Assembly (NCBI RefSeq): GCF_002897295.1
Contig: NZ_BEXF01000013.1
Location: 99,739 to 163,738 of the forward strand
Source: Brevibacillus reuszeri
GTDB lineage: Bacteria > Bacillota > Bacilli > Brevibacillales > Brevibacillaceae
DNA length: 64,000 nucleotides
Direction of reading: 5' to 3'
The notes under the pieces: model-generated
Database searches by the model: none
The model's input: only the letters and a program-made list of their open reading frames with translations
What the model was told of the DNA's origin: nothing
Translations under genes and position numbers: made by a program
In this document: positions 8,048 through 16,146 of the stretch, piece by piece
Position numbering within the stretch: position 1 is the first letter of the stretch
Layout of the letters: the number at the start of each line of letters is the position of its first letter

Positions 8048-9325
8048 ATGTTTGTCGATCAGGTAAAAATTTATGTAAAAGGTGGGGACGGAGGAAACGG
8101 AGCCGTCTCTTTTCGCCGGGAAAAGTACGTGCCGCTTGGAGGTCCAGCGGGTGGTGACGGTGGACGCGGTGGAGATGTTATTTTTGTCGTAGATGAAGGC
8201 TTGCGGACGTTGGTAGATTTCCGCTATCAAAAGCACTTCAAAGCACCTCGCGGGGAGCATGGGCGCAACAAATCCCAGCACGGTGCCGGAGCAGAAGACA
8301 TGTATGTTCGTGTGCCTCCGGGAACAACCGTTATTGACGATGATACTAAAGAAGTGATTGCGGATCTGATAGAGCATGGTCAAAGTGCGGTGATTTCCAA
8401 AGGCGGCCGTGGTGGACGAGGAAATATTCGTTTTGCTAATGCATCCAATCCCGCTCCTCACATTTCGGAAAACGGTGAACCTGGACAAGAGCGGTACATC
8501 ATGATGGAGCTCAAGCTGATTGCCGATGTAGGTCTTGTTGGTTACCCGAGTGTAGGGAAATCGACGCTGTTGTCCAGTGTGACCGCCGCCAAACCGAAGA
8601 TTGCGGCGTACCATTTTACAACGCTGACCCCTAATCTGGGTGTGGTTGATTTGGGGGAGAACAGCTTTGTTATGGCGGACTTGCCTGGACTGATCGAGGG
8701 TGCCCATGAAGGGGTAGGTCTGGGGCATCAATTCCTGCGCCATGTAGAGCGTACCCGTCTGATCGTGCATGTCATCGATATGGCAGGAGTTGACGGTCGT
8801 GATCCGTATGAGGATTATTTGCAAATCAATCGTGAGCTGGTCCTGTACAACCTCAAGCTGGAGGATCGCCCACAGATCGTGGTAGCAAACAAGATGGATC
8901 TGCCCGAAGCTGCGGAAAACCTGCAGCGCTTCAAAGAAAAATTGCCGGATGTACAAGTATACGAGATTTCCTCTGCGACCAGACAGGGTGTGCAGGAATT
9001 GATGTATGCAATAGGTGATTTGCTGGCGACCATCCCGGAAAAAACAACCGTTGAGGAAGTTGTGGAAGTGGAAGAACGCGTGGTCTTCCGCGCAGAAAAA
9101 GAACCAGATGGATTTGAAATCACAAAGGACAATGAAGTGTTTGTTGTCAGTGGTGAGAAGATCGAAAAACTGGTGCGCATGACTAACCTGAACAGCTATG
9201 ACTCTGCTCAGCGCTTTGCTCGTCAAATGCGTGGCATGGGTGTGGACGAGGCATTGCGCAAGCATGGAGCGAAAGACGGAGATACCGTTCGGATTGGTAA
9301 ACTAGAGTTTGATTTCGTGGAGTGA
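8048..9325 (+). CDS. obg: GTPase Obg (ObgE/CgtA)
   Basis: Obg is an essential ribosome-associated GTPase linked to large-subunit assembly, stress response and, in Bacillus, sporulation initiation. The 425-residue protein has the glycine-rich Obg fold (residues 1-158, with GGDGGRGGD), the G domain (G1 GYPSVGKS at 165-172, G3 DLPGLIEGA, G4 NKMD), and a C-terminal OCT domain. GGAAAGAAGGTGA precedes the ATG. The gene follows spo0B by 18 bases and its stop overlaps the start of the next gene, suggesting coupled translation. Confidence 0.97.
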   Translation: MFVDQVKIYVKGGDGGNGAVSFRREKYVPLGGPAGGDGGRGGDVIFVVDEGLRTLVDFRYQKHFKAPRGEHGRNKSQHGAGAEDMYVRVPPGTTVIDDDTKEVIADLIEHGQSAVISKGGRGGRGNIRFANASNPAPHISENGEPGQERYIMMELKLIADVGLVGYPSVGKSTLLSSVTAAKPKIAAYHFTTLTPNLGVVDLGENSFVMADLPGLIEGAHEGVGLGHQFLRHVERTRLIVHVIDMAGVDGRDPYEDYLQINRELVLYNLKLEDRPQIVVANKMDLPEAAENLQRFKEKLPDVQVYEISSATRQGVQELMYAIGDLLATIPEKTTVEEVVEVEERVVFRAEKEPDGFEITKDNEVFVVSGEKIEKLVRMTNLNSYDSAQRFARQMRGMGVDEALRKHGAKDGDTVRIGKLEFDFVE

Positions 9326-10002
9326 TGACAAAGACAATGATTGATATCCCATCCCTCACCCCATTTATGGCGGATAAACGGCTCCAACGTGGCGCTGTTT
9401 TGCAGATGCTCATCTCTAAACAGGTAAAAACCCCGATTCAAGTAATGATCGAACATGTTAAGGGCGGCTATCTCGTTGTTTCTCATGAGATGAAGTCTGA
9501 AGCGATACCGGATCTGCTAGGATCGACAGTTCGTGTTCGATGGGAAACGGATGCGGCGGTCAATACCATTGATTTGGAAGTGGTTTCAGAACAGACCGTA
9601 TGGCCAATTAGGCTCCTCGCGATGGTCCCGATCAGTGTCGGGGTAGAAATATCGCTCAAAGGCAAGCAAGATGTGCTTCCACCTGATAACGTCATTTCTG
9701 TTCCTTACAAAGTGATGGGAGCAAGACCGATCGAAGAAAAGGGCCAAGCCCTCCTGCTCAAGCTTTCTCCTACGCGTCTTGTACTCGCGACGGATGGTTA
9801 TGTATCCAAAGGGGAATTTCTCCACTTGTCGTTTACCGTTCCTTCCTTCAATCAGGAAATTGTCGGCATGGCGAAAGTGGTGGAAAAGAACTTTCAGGAT
9901 ACACAGACAGTCATTGAATTGATATTCACGGATATTAACGAAAAGCATCATCAAATCATCAAAGATTACTATAAAAAGCTCGTTACTGCCGCTTCTTCCT
10001 AA
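9325..10002 (+). CDS. PilZ-like domain protein of unknown function
   Basis: The 225-residue protein is not a named family member I can assign. Its last third (roughly residues 130-220) looks like a PilZ domain: strand-rich, ending in a VIELIFTDINEKHHQIIKDY segment like the helix-leading end of PilZ proteins. The RxxxR and (D/N)xSxxG c-di-GMP motifs are not recognisable, so nucleotide binding is doubtful. The N-terminal part may be a YcgR-type N domain. Start: ATG 9325 overlaps the obg stop (TGATG) with GTGGAG upstream. B. subtilis does not have this gene here. Confidence 0.55.
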   Translation: MTKTMIDIPSLTPFMADKRLQRGAVLQMLISKQVKTPIQVMIEHVKGGYLVVSHEMKSEAIPDLLGSTVRVRWETDAAVNTIDLEVVSEQTVWPIRLLAMVPISVGVEISLKGKQDVLPPDNVISVPYKVMGARPIEEKGQALLLKLSPTRLVLATDGYVSKGEFLHLSFTVPSFNQEIVGMAKVVEKNFQDTQTVIELIFTDINEKHHQIIKDYYKKLVTAASS

Positions 10003-10017
10003 TGAAGCGGTTTTTTT
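9989..10017 (+). terminator. Rho-independent terminator of the spo0B-obg transcription unit
   Basis: Stem CCGCTTC / GAAGCGG, 8-base loop containing the stop codon, then seven T residues. Confidence 0.9.
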
Positions 10018-10116
10018 CCTTTGCTGTTCCTCGTAAGAAGGTATATAGTAGAGTACATAGAGTTCTAAATCGAGCCTGTTCAGCACCACACTTGAAGTAT
10101 CGTTTTCCTATATTTG

Positions 10117-10190
10117 TTTGTGAAATCATGCACTACTTGAATATTTCGATATAATGCATACTTCACTTTGTGAAAAATATAACAAACAAG
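10117..10190 (+). promoter_or_regulatory. Promoter region with Rex-like operators upstream of yjlC-ndh
   Basis: A TATAAT hexamer is at 10150-10155, with no good -35. TTTGTGAAA occurs twice, at 10117-10125 and 10167-10175; the second overlaps the expected start site and runs on as TTGTGAAAAATATAACAAAC, resembling the Rex operator (TTGTGAA-N4-TTCACAA), though the right half is degenerate. A second palindrome, TTCAC-TTT-GTGAA (10162-10174), overlaps it. In B. subtilis yjlC-ndh is repressed by NADH-sensing Rex. The remainder of 10018-10278 shows nothing else. Confidence 0.5.
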
Positions 10191-10278
10191 CTGAATTGGG
10201 AGAATGGCGGCCTTACTCGTATGAACAGGCATCGAGAATAAAAGGCCTCTATTTCAAAGCAAAGGAGGACGTTTTCCT

Positions 10279-10728
10279 ATGTCTCAAACAACTACGCAAC
10301 AAGCTGCTGCTGAAGTAGCAAGCACTGCTACATTGGCACCCGAGCAACAATTGGATGTGCTCGATCAGTTGATGAAACCGGAAATTCAAGAGTCGCTTAC
10401 AGTATTGGTGGCAAATTTGCCAAAACTCGCTGAGATGACAACAATCCTGACCAAAACGTATGATTTGGTGCAAACGGTAGCGACAGACAAAGTGCTGATC
10501 GACGACCTCAAAGGCGGAATGGAAGAGTTCGTGAAACCGATTTCCGACAAAGCTAAGGGCATCGCGCAAGCCGCTATCGAGGCGAATGACCGTGCCCATG
10601 TAGAAGCATCCACCGTTGGCTTGTTTGGTATGCTCAAAATGCTGAAGGATCCGCAAGTACAAAAAACATTGCGTTTCGCTCAAGCATTCCTGGAAGTTTT
10701 GGCTGAACGTCAACAAGAAAAGCGCTAA
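10279..10728 (+). CDS. yjlC: YjlC family protein (DUF1641)
   Basis: This 149-residue DUF1641 protein has no established biochemical role. It contains the family's mid-region FVKPISDKAKGIAQAAIEAND and the GLFGMLKMLKDPQVQKTLRFA segment near the C-terminus. AAAGGAGG lies upstream of the ATG. It directly precedes ndh, as yjlC does in B. subtilis, where both are one Rex-controlled unit. A role linked to the respiratory dehydrogenase is inferred from context only. Confidence 0.85.
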   Translation: MSQTTTQQAAAEVASTATLAPEQQLDVLDQLMKPEIQESLTVLVANLPKLAEMTTILTKTYDLVQTVATDKVLIDDLKGGMEEFVKPISDKAKGIAQAAIEANDRAHVEASTVGLFGMLKMLKDPQVQKTLRFAQAFLEVLAERQQEKR

Positions 10729-10766
10729 ATCAATTACCATTGAAAGACAAGGACGGAGGATTGGGC

Positions 10767-11945
10767 ATGGCGAAGCATATTCTGATTCTAGGCGGCGGTT
10801 ATGGCGGATTGCTCTCCGCATTGACTGCACGCAAATATATGACAGCTGAAGAAGCATCCATCACAGTAGTAAACCGTTTTCCTTCTCACCAAATCATCAC
10901 TGAGCTGCACCGTTTGGCAGTAGGAAACCTTTCGGAGCAAAACGTGGCACTGCCTTTGGACAGACTGCTGCGTGGCAAAGATATCGACCTCGTAGTTGAT
11001 AGCGTAGAAAAAATCGGACTAGATTCCCAGCGTGTTACACTGGCCAGCGGCGAATCCATCAAGTACGATGCACTAGTTGTAGCTTTGGGTAGCGAAACGG
11101 CATTCTTTGGAATCCCTGGCTTGCAGGAATACAGCTTCACACTGAAATCCGTAGAAGAAGCGAACAAGCTGCGTGCTCACCTCGAAGAGCGCGTTATCGA
11201 ATACGGAAAAAGCAAAAACAAAGCAGACGCAACCTTCGTGGTTGGTGGCGGCGGTTTGACTGGTATCGAGCTCGTTGGTGAATTCGCTGACATGCTGCCA
11301 GGACTGTGCCACAAGCATGGTGTTGATTTTGCAGACGTTTCCATTTATTGCGTAGAAGCAGGTCCTTCCATCCTGGCGGGCTTTGCTCCTGAGCTAGTTG
11401 AGCGTGCAAAAACGAGCCTTGAAAAACGCGGTGTGCAGTTCCTGACAGGTGTACCTGTAACCGAAATGAAAGAAACCACAGTATGCCTGAAAGACGGCGG
11501 TACTATCGAAACCAAAACAATGGTTTGGACAGGTGGCGTTCAAGGAAATCATGTAGTAGCTGAGTCCGGTATCGAAGTAAACCGCGGCCGTGCTACCGTA
11601 ACTGAATTCCTGCAATCCACTTCCCACCCTGATGTATTCCTGGCGGGTGACAGTGCGGTAGTAATGGGTCCAGAAGGTCGTCCATTCCCACCAACTGCTC
11701 AATTGGCATGGCAAATGGGCGAATTGGTTGGTTACAACCTGTTCGCACACTTCAAAGGCACAAAAATGAACAGCTTTACGCCAGTATTCTCTGGAACTCT
11801 GGGCAGCCTGGGTCGCAAAGATGCGATCGGTACAATCGGTGCTAGCCAGATCAAGCTGAAAGGCTTGCCAGCTTCCTTGATGAAAGAAGCAAGTAATGTA
11901 CGTTACTTGGCTCACATCAACGGATTGTCTTCGTTGGCATACTAA
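10767..11945 (+). CDS. ndh: Type II NADH dehydrogenase (NDH-2)
   Basis: NDH-2 is a single-subunit, non-proton-pumping flavoenzyme passing electrons from NADH to menaquinone at the membrane. The 392 residues equal the B. subtilis length. Two Rossmann motifs are visible: LGGGYGGLLSAL near the N-terminus (FAD) and VVGGGGLTGIELVGEF in the middle (NADH). Later, VFLAGDSAVV and PPTAQLAWQMGEL complete the flavoprotein core. The start was set at ATG 10767 (GGAGG 7 bases upstream); an upstream TTG at 10740 lacks a site. Expression is probably redox-controlled through the Rex-like sites. Confidence 0.93.
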   Translation: MAKHILILGGGYGGLLSALTARKYMTAEEASITVVNRFPSHQIITELHRLAVGNLSEQNVALPLDRLLRGKDIDLVVDSVEKIGLDSQRVTLASGESIKYDALVVALGSETAFFGIPGLQEYSFTLKSVEEANKLRAHLEERVIEYGKSKNKADATFVVGGGGLTGIELVGEFADMLPGLCHKHGVDFADVSIYCVEAGPSILAGFAPELVERAKTSLEKRGVQFLTGVPVTEMKETTVCLKDGGTIETKTMVWTGGVQGNHVVAESGIEVNRGRATVTEFLQSTSHPDVFLAGDSAVVMGPEGRPFPPTAQLAWQMGELVGYNLFAHFKGTKMNSFTPVFSGTLGSLGRKDAIGTIGASQIKLKGLPASLMKEASNVRYLAHINGLSSLAY

Positions 11946-11961
11946 TCCATACCCACATGAA

Positions 11962-11992
11962 AACCCGGGGCTTACACGCTCCCGGGTTTTTT
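11962..11992. terminator. Bidirectional rho-independent terminator
   Basis: Stem AACCCGGG / CCCGGGTT followed by TTTTTT serves ndh. Read on the minus strand the same stem is followed by TTTTC, so it can also end the small minus-strand gene at 12009-12161. Confidence 0.88.
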
Positions 11993-12008
11993 GCTGTATG
12001 TGCGGAAT

Positions 12009-12161
12009 TTATCCGTTGCCGCTAGGGTCCTCGATGATGTTAGGAGATTGGGCCATTTTTTTACCCTTTGTATTGTCTCCAAATTGATCAAGACTGCTTG
12101 GTTTTCCTGCCGGATGATTGTTGCGGCGCTCCGACTTATCTGATTTTCCACGTCCTGCCAT
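12009..12161 (-). CDS. Small hydrophilic protein, 50 residues, unknown function
   Basis: The minus strand encodes MAGRGKSDKSERRNNHPAG, continuing to ...SPNIIEDPSGNG. The start has an excellent ribosome binding site, GAGGAGGTGA, 9 bases before ATG. The product is charged, rich in Gly/Lys/Asn, without hydrophobic segment or cysteine, and probably disordered. I do not recognise the family. The N-terminus shares the pattern ER-x-x-NHP with the 57-residue product at 55628-55801, also a minus-strand singleton between housekeeping operons. A spore-associated role is possible but unsupported. Confidence 0.7.
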   Translation of the reverse strand: MAGRGKSDKSERRNNHPAGKPSSLDQFGDNTKGKKMAQSPNIIEDPSGNG

Positions 12162-12274
12162 TGTCTGTCACCTCCTCTTGCTCGCGATCATCTCTAGTCT
12201 GTACGAAGGGCAGCCCCCTCATGTAAGCAGAGGTGAACTGAATACGATTCTGTGAAAAAAGTTAGCAGTAAGGA

Positions 12275-12303
12275 TTGTCATAGGGGGGGTAATCCGTTAT
12301 AAT
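12275..12303 (+). promoter_or_regulatory. Sigma-A promoter of the pheB-hom-thrC-thrB-pheA operon
   Basis: TTGTCA (12275-12280), a 17-base spacer and TATAAT (12298-12303) form a near-consensus promoter 46 bases before the pheB start. Bases 12162-12274 show nothing further. Confidence 0.85.
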
Positions 12304-12348
12304 GTCCTCTATGAAGAAACAACTGTTTTTCTCAGGAGGACACTACGG

Positions 12349-12792
12349 GTGAAACGGGAAGAAAAATTTTACTTGATTCGAGCTGACATTCTGCCTGAAT
12401 CGATTGCTAAGACGATTGAAGCGAAAAAAATGCTGGAGTCTGGTGAAGTAGATACAGTCAACGAAGCTGTTGATCGTGTAGGGTTGAGCCGGAGTGCTTT
12501 TTACAAGTACAAGGATGGAATTTACCCTTTTAACGCCATGATGAGTGAAAAAATCATGACGATTACTTTTTTACTGGAGCATACATCAGGGTATCTGTCC
12601 AAGGTACTAACCTTTGTAGCAGATCAGGGTGGAAACGTACTTACGATTAACCAGACCATTCCGTTGCAGGGGATTGCGACGATTTCCATGTCTGTTGATA
12701 TGGCACAACTGCGTGTGTCCAGCACGGAATTTTTGGAAAGCTTACAACAAATACCTGGCGTTCGCAAAGCGATGATCGTCGGCAGAGGCTAG
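12349..12792 (+). CDS. pheB: ACT domain-containing protein PheB (UPF0735)
   Basis: PheB is a 147-residue Firmicute protein, historically linked to phenylalanine synthesis in B. subtilis, whose biochemical role is unsettled. The N-terminal third looks like a helix-turn-helix (AVDRVGLSRSAFYKYKDGIY, near residues 45-64). The C-terminal half is an ACT domain (about 70-145), which typically binds amino acids. It starts GTG at 12349 after a CAGGAGGA site and opens an operon ending in pheA, suggesting an amino-acid-sensing regulatory role. This is inference. Confidence 0.85.
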   Translation: MKREEKFYLIRADILPESIAKTIEAKKMLESGEVDTVNEAVDRVGLSRSAFYKYKDGIYPFNAMMSEKIMTITFLLEHTSGYLSKVLTFVADQGGNVLTINQTIPLQGIATISMSVDMAQLRVSSTEFLESLQQIPGVRKAMIVGRG

Positions 12793-12813
12793 AAGGGTAG
12801 GAGGAGAGAGACA

Positions 12814-14115
12814 ATGGAAAAGCAAAAAATTAAGCTAGGCTTGATGGGGTTTGGGACAGTAGGTACAGGTGTTGTGCGAATCATTTCGGCGCACCAAGAG
12901 GATTTGCAAAAACAGACCGGACTCGGAATTGAAGTTACAAAAATCCTCGTGCAGGATGCTGAAAAGTCCCGCAATATTTTGTCCGTAGACAGCTTGGTGA
13001 CAACCGATCCAACAGAGCTATTGCATGACCCTGAAATCGAAGTCATCGTAGAAGTCATTGGCGGAATCAACCCAGCCAAGGAGTACATCCTTGAAGCGTT
13101 GGAGCGTGGCAAGCACGTTGTAACGGCAAATAAAGATTTGATGGCCTTGCATGGTGCCGAAATTTTGAACAAGGCGCAAGAAAAAGGCTGTGACGTGTTC
13201 TATGAAGCAAGCGTGGCGGGCGGCATTCCGATCCTTCGGGCGCTGGTCGAAGGCTTTTCTTCTGATCGGATTACGAAAATGATGGGAATCGTAAACGGGA
13301 CAACTAACTATATTCTGACCAAAATGAGTCAGGAAGGTGCAGAATACGCAGAGGTATTAAAAGAGGCGCAAGCATTGGGTTACGCCGAAGCGAACCCGAC
13401 ATCTGATGTTGAGGGTTTTGACGCTGCTCGCAAAATGGCCATTTTGGCTACCTTGGGCTTCAGAGTACCAATGAAGCTGGAAGATGTCGATGTCAAAGGA
13501 ATCAGTCAAGTAAGCAAGGAAGATATCGCTTACGGCAAGCAATTGGGCTATGAAGTAAAGCTGCTTGGTCTTGCTCGTCGTGATGGAGAAGCAATTGAAG
13601 TAAGTGTACAGCCAACCCTAGTTCCTAAAGCGCATCCGCTCGCTTCTGTAAATGGCGTTTTCAACGCTGTCTATGTACATGGCGAGGCGGTAGGAGAAAC
13701 CATGTTCTACGGTCCGGGTGCAGGTGAATTGCCGACAGCAACGGCTGTTGTTTCTGACTTGGTTACCGTTGTGAAAAACAGAAAGCTCGGAGTAAACGGG
13801 CGCGGCATGGTGGCACCTTACAAAGAGAAAATTCTTAAGGAAGACAGCGAGAAGCTATCCAAGTACTTCCTGCGCATCGTCGTTGCAGACAAACGAGGCG
13901 TGCTCGCCCAGATTACACAGCTTTTGGCTGACAAAAACATCTCGCTGGAGCAAGTCATTCAGCAGCCGTACAATAACGGCGGAGAAGCCGAGATTATCAT
14001 GGTGACACACATGTCCTCGAAGAGCGATATGGACGGCGTATTAGCGTACATGGAACAAATGGATATCGTATCGAAAATCAAAAGCTGCTATCGCGTGGAA
14101 GGTGGAGACAAATAA
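12814..14115 (+). CDS. hom: Homoserine dehydrogenase
   Basis: The enzyme reduces aspartate semialdehyde to homoserine with NAD(P)H, the branch point toward threonine and methionine. The 433 residues comprise a Rossmann domain (GLMGFGTVGTGVVRI at residues 10-24), the catalytic domain with VNGTTNYILTKM and EANPTSDVEGFDA, and a C-terminal ACT domain (about 350-430) for threonine feedback. AGGAGAG lies 8 bases before the ATG. Its stop overlaps the thrC start, so the three threonine genes are likely translationally coupled. Confidence 0.96.
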   Translation: MEKQKIKLGLMGFGTVGTGVVRIISAHQEDLQKQTGLGIEVTKILVQDAEKSRNILSVDSLVTTDPTELLHDPEIEVIVEVIGGINPAKEYILEALERGKHVVTANKDLMALHGAEILNKAQEKGCDVFYEASVAGGIPILRALVEGFSSDRITKMMGIVNGTTNYILTKMSQEGAEYAEVLKEAQALGYAEANPTSDVEGFDAARKMAILATLGFRVPMKLEDVDVKGISQVSKEDIAYGKQLGYEVKLLGLARRDGEAIEVSVQPTLVPKAHPLASVNGVFNAVYVHGEAVGETMFYGPGAGELPTATAVVSDLVTVVKNRKLGVNGRGMVAPYKEKILKEDSEKLSKYFLRIVVADKRGVLAQITQLLADKNISLEQVIQQPYNNGGEAEIIMVTHMSSKSDMDGVLAYMEQMDIVSKIKSCYRVEGGDK

Positions 14116-15197
14116 TGAGTGCAGATCGTAATTCCGGCATCATCGCACGTTACCGGGAATTCCTCCCGGTCACAGACAAAACACCACTCGTTAGCTTGCA
14201 TGAAGGTAACACCCCACTGATTCATGCACCGAACCTGTCCAAGCAATTGGACGTTGAGTTGTACGTAAAATACGAAGGCTTGAATCCGACAGGCTCGTTT
14301 AAAGACCGTGGAATGGTCATGGCTGTAGCCAAAGCAGTAGAGGAAGGCAGCACAACCATCATGTGCGCGTCGACTGGGAATACATCAGCGGCTGCAGCTG
14401 CCTATGCAGCTCGTTGCGGCTTGCGATGCATCGTTTTGATACCAAGCGGAAACATCGCATTGGGAAAACTGGCACAAGCGATTGCGTACGGGGCAGAGGT
14501 CATCGCCATCGAGGGCAATTTTGATGAAGCACTTCATATTGTTCGGGAAATAACGGCCAAAGAACCAATCACGCTCGTAAACTCTGTAAATCCATACCGG
14601 ATTGAAGGACAAAAGACAGGAGCGTTCGAAGTATGCGATGCCTTGTCCGATGCACCAGACATTTTAGCTATACCTGTCGGAAATGCTGGCAACATCACAG
14701 CGTATTGGAAAGGCTTCAAGGAGTACAAGGCTGCTGGAAAATCGAGCAAGCTGCCAAAAATGTATGGATTCCAGGCAGCGGGTGCAGCTCCGCTCGTACT
14801 TGGCGAACCAGTAGCGAATCCAGAAACCATTGCTACAGCCATTCGCATCGGCAATCCTGCGAGCAAAGAGGGAGCGCTCGGAGCTATCAGTGAATCAGCT
14901 GGTCTCGTGGATAGCGTGACGGATGAAGAAATTTTGCATGCGTATCAGCTGCTGGCTAAGAGCGAGGGTGTATTCTGCGAACCGGCTTCGGCTGCGTCTT
15001 TGGCGGGAATCATCAAGCTCCATCAGGCAGGTAAGCTTCCACAAGGCGCGAAGATCGCATGCGTATTGACCGGAAATGGATTGAAGGATCCGAATATCGC
15101 CTTGAGTCTGGTTGGCGAGGAGCCACGTTCTGTTCCAGCGACGCATGAAGCAGTAATGGATCTGGTTCGCCAAAAAGGGAGCGAAGTATCGTCATGA
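14115..15197 (+). CDS. thrC: Threonine synthase
   Basis: ThrC converts phosphohomoserine to threonine using pyridoxal phosphate. The 360-residue protein carries the PLP-lysine motif NPTGSFKDRGMVMA near residue 60, the phosphate-loop region VGNAGNITAYWKGF, and CASTGNTSAAAAAYA. The ATG shares a base with the hom stop codon and the end overlaps thrB by four bases. The size fits the short Bacillus type, which lacks the long N-terminal region of the E. coli enzyme. Confidence 0.95.
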   Translation: MSADRNSGIIARYREFLPVTDKTPLVSLHEGNTPLIHAPNLSKQLDVELYVKYEGLNPTGSFKDRGMVMAVAKAVEEGSTTIMCASTGNTSAAAAAYAARCGLRCIVLIPSGNIALGKLAQAIAYGAEVIAIEGNFDEALHIVREITAKEPITLVNSVNPYRIEGQKTGAFEVCDALSDAPDILAIPVGNAGNITAYWKGFKEYKAAGKSSKLPKMYGFQAAGAAPLVLGEPVANPETIATAIRIGNPASKEGALGAISESAGLVDSVTDEEILHAYQLLAKSEGVFCEPASAASLAGIIKLHQAGKLPQGAKIACVLTGNGLKDPNIALSLVGEEPRSVPATHEAVMDLVRQKGSEVSS

Positions 15198-16123
15198 ATA
15201 ATAGCGTCGTTAAGGTAACCATCCCAGCCAGTACAGCCAACCTTGGTCCTGGGTTCGATGCCTTGGGAATGGCGTTTCAGCTATATTCGGTCGTGGAGAT
15301 GGCCATCAGTGATGAGACGACGATTGAGCTAGTAGGTAAGGAGCTTCAAGGGACACCAGCTGATAAAAGCAATCTTCTCTATCAGGTTGCAGTAGGGTTA
15401 TTTGAGGAAGCGGGGCTGAGCGTACCTGAGCTCTTTATCCGCGCCGCAAGTGACGCACCACTGACACGTGGCCTCGGAAGCAGTGCTGCTGCAATTGTGG
15501 GGGCTTTGGTCGCTGCGAACCAATTGGCTGGGGAACCTTTTACGCGTGATCAATTGTTTGCCAAAGCATCCCAAATGGAAGGTCATCCGGATAATGTCGG
15601 CGCATCCATGTTCGGAGGAATCATAGTTGCAACCATGCCCGATCAGGAAGGTGCCGCCGTCCCGTATGTCAAGCTTCCGGTTCCACAAGGCTTGCAGACA
15701 CTTGTTGTGATCCCCGAGTTCCCCCTATCGACAGAAAAAGCGCGGAAAGTACTGCCGCAGGTGTACAGTAAGCAGGATGTTGTATATAATGTTGGTCATA
15801 GCAGTTTGCTCGTTGCCGCGTTAGCGCAGGGCAGACTCGACCTGATGGGACAAGCGATGGCGGATCGACTGCATCAACCATATCGCGCCGAGCTTGTACC
15901 TGGCTTAAAAGACATCCTGGACCAAGCTACGCAGCACGGGGCAGCCGGTGCCGCTCTGAGCGGAGCAGGACCGACGATTCTCTGTTTTTTCCAAACGGAG
16001 GAAGAACAGGCGAGACTTCGTGAGTTTGTGGACAGGGTGATGAAAGGGCACGACATATCGTACCGCGTCATGATACTACTGCCGGACGAACATGGCGTAC
16101 AGGTAGAAATCCATCAGAGATAG
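15194..16123 (+). CDS. thrB: Homoserine kinase
   Basis: ThrB phosphorylates homoserine with ATP, supplying ThrC. The 309-residue protein is a GHMP kinase: the ATP loop is TRGLGSSAAAIVGALVAAN near residues 90-108, the N-terminal motif is VTIPASTANLGPGFDALG, and the C-terminal motif is GAALSGAGPTILCF. The ATG overlaps the thrC stop (ATGA). hom-thrC-thrB order is that of Bacillus, but here the set lies between pheB and pheA, which adjoin in B. subtilis. Confidence 0.96.
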   Translation: MNNSVVKVTIPASTANLGPGFDALGMAFQLYSVVEMAISDETTIELVGKELQGTPADKSNLLYQVAVGLFEEAGLSVPELFIRAASDAPLTRGLGSSAAAIVGALVAANQLAGEPFTRDQLFAKASQMEGHPDNVGASMFGGIIVATMPDQEGAAVPYVKLPVPQGLQTLVVIPEFPLSTEKARKVLPQVYSKQDVVYNVGHSSLLVAALAQGRLDLMGQAMADRLHQPYRAELVPGLKDILDQATQHGAAGAALSGAGPTILCFFQTEEEQARLREFVDRVMKGHDISYRVMILLPDEHGVQVEIHQR

Positions 16124-16146
16124 AGTAAGTGGATAGGAGTAACGCC

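Noticed and set aside
8003..9265. A 420-codon open frame on the minus strand opposite obg.
   Set aside because: It mirrors the obg coding sequence, gives no recognisable protein and has no ribosome binding site; obg is certain.
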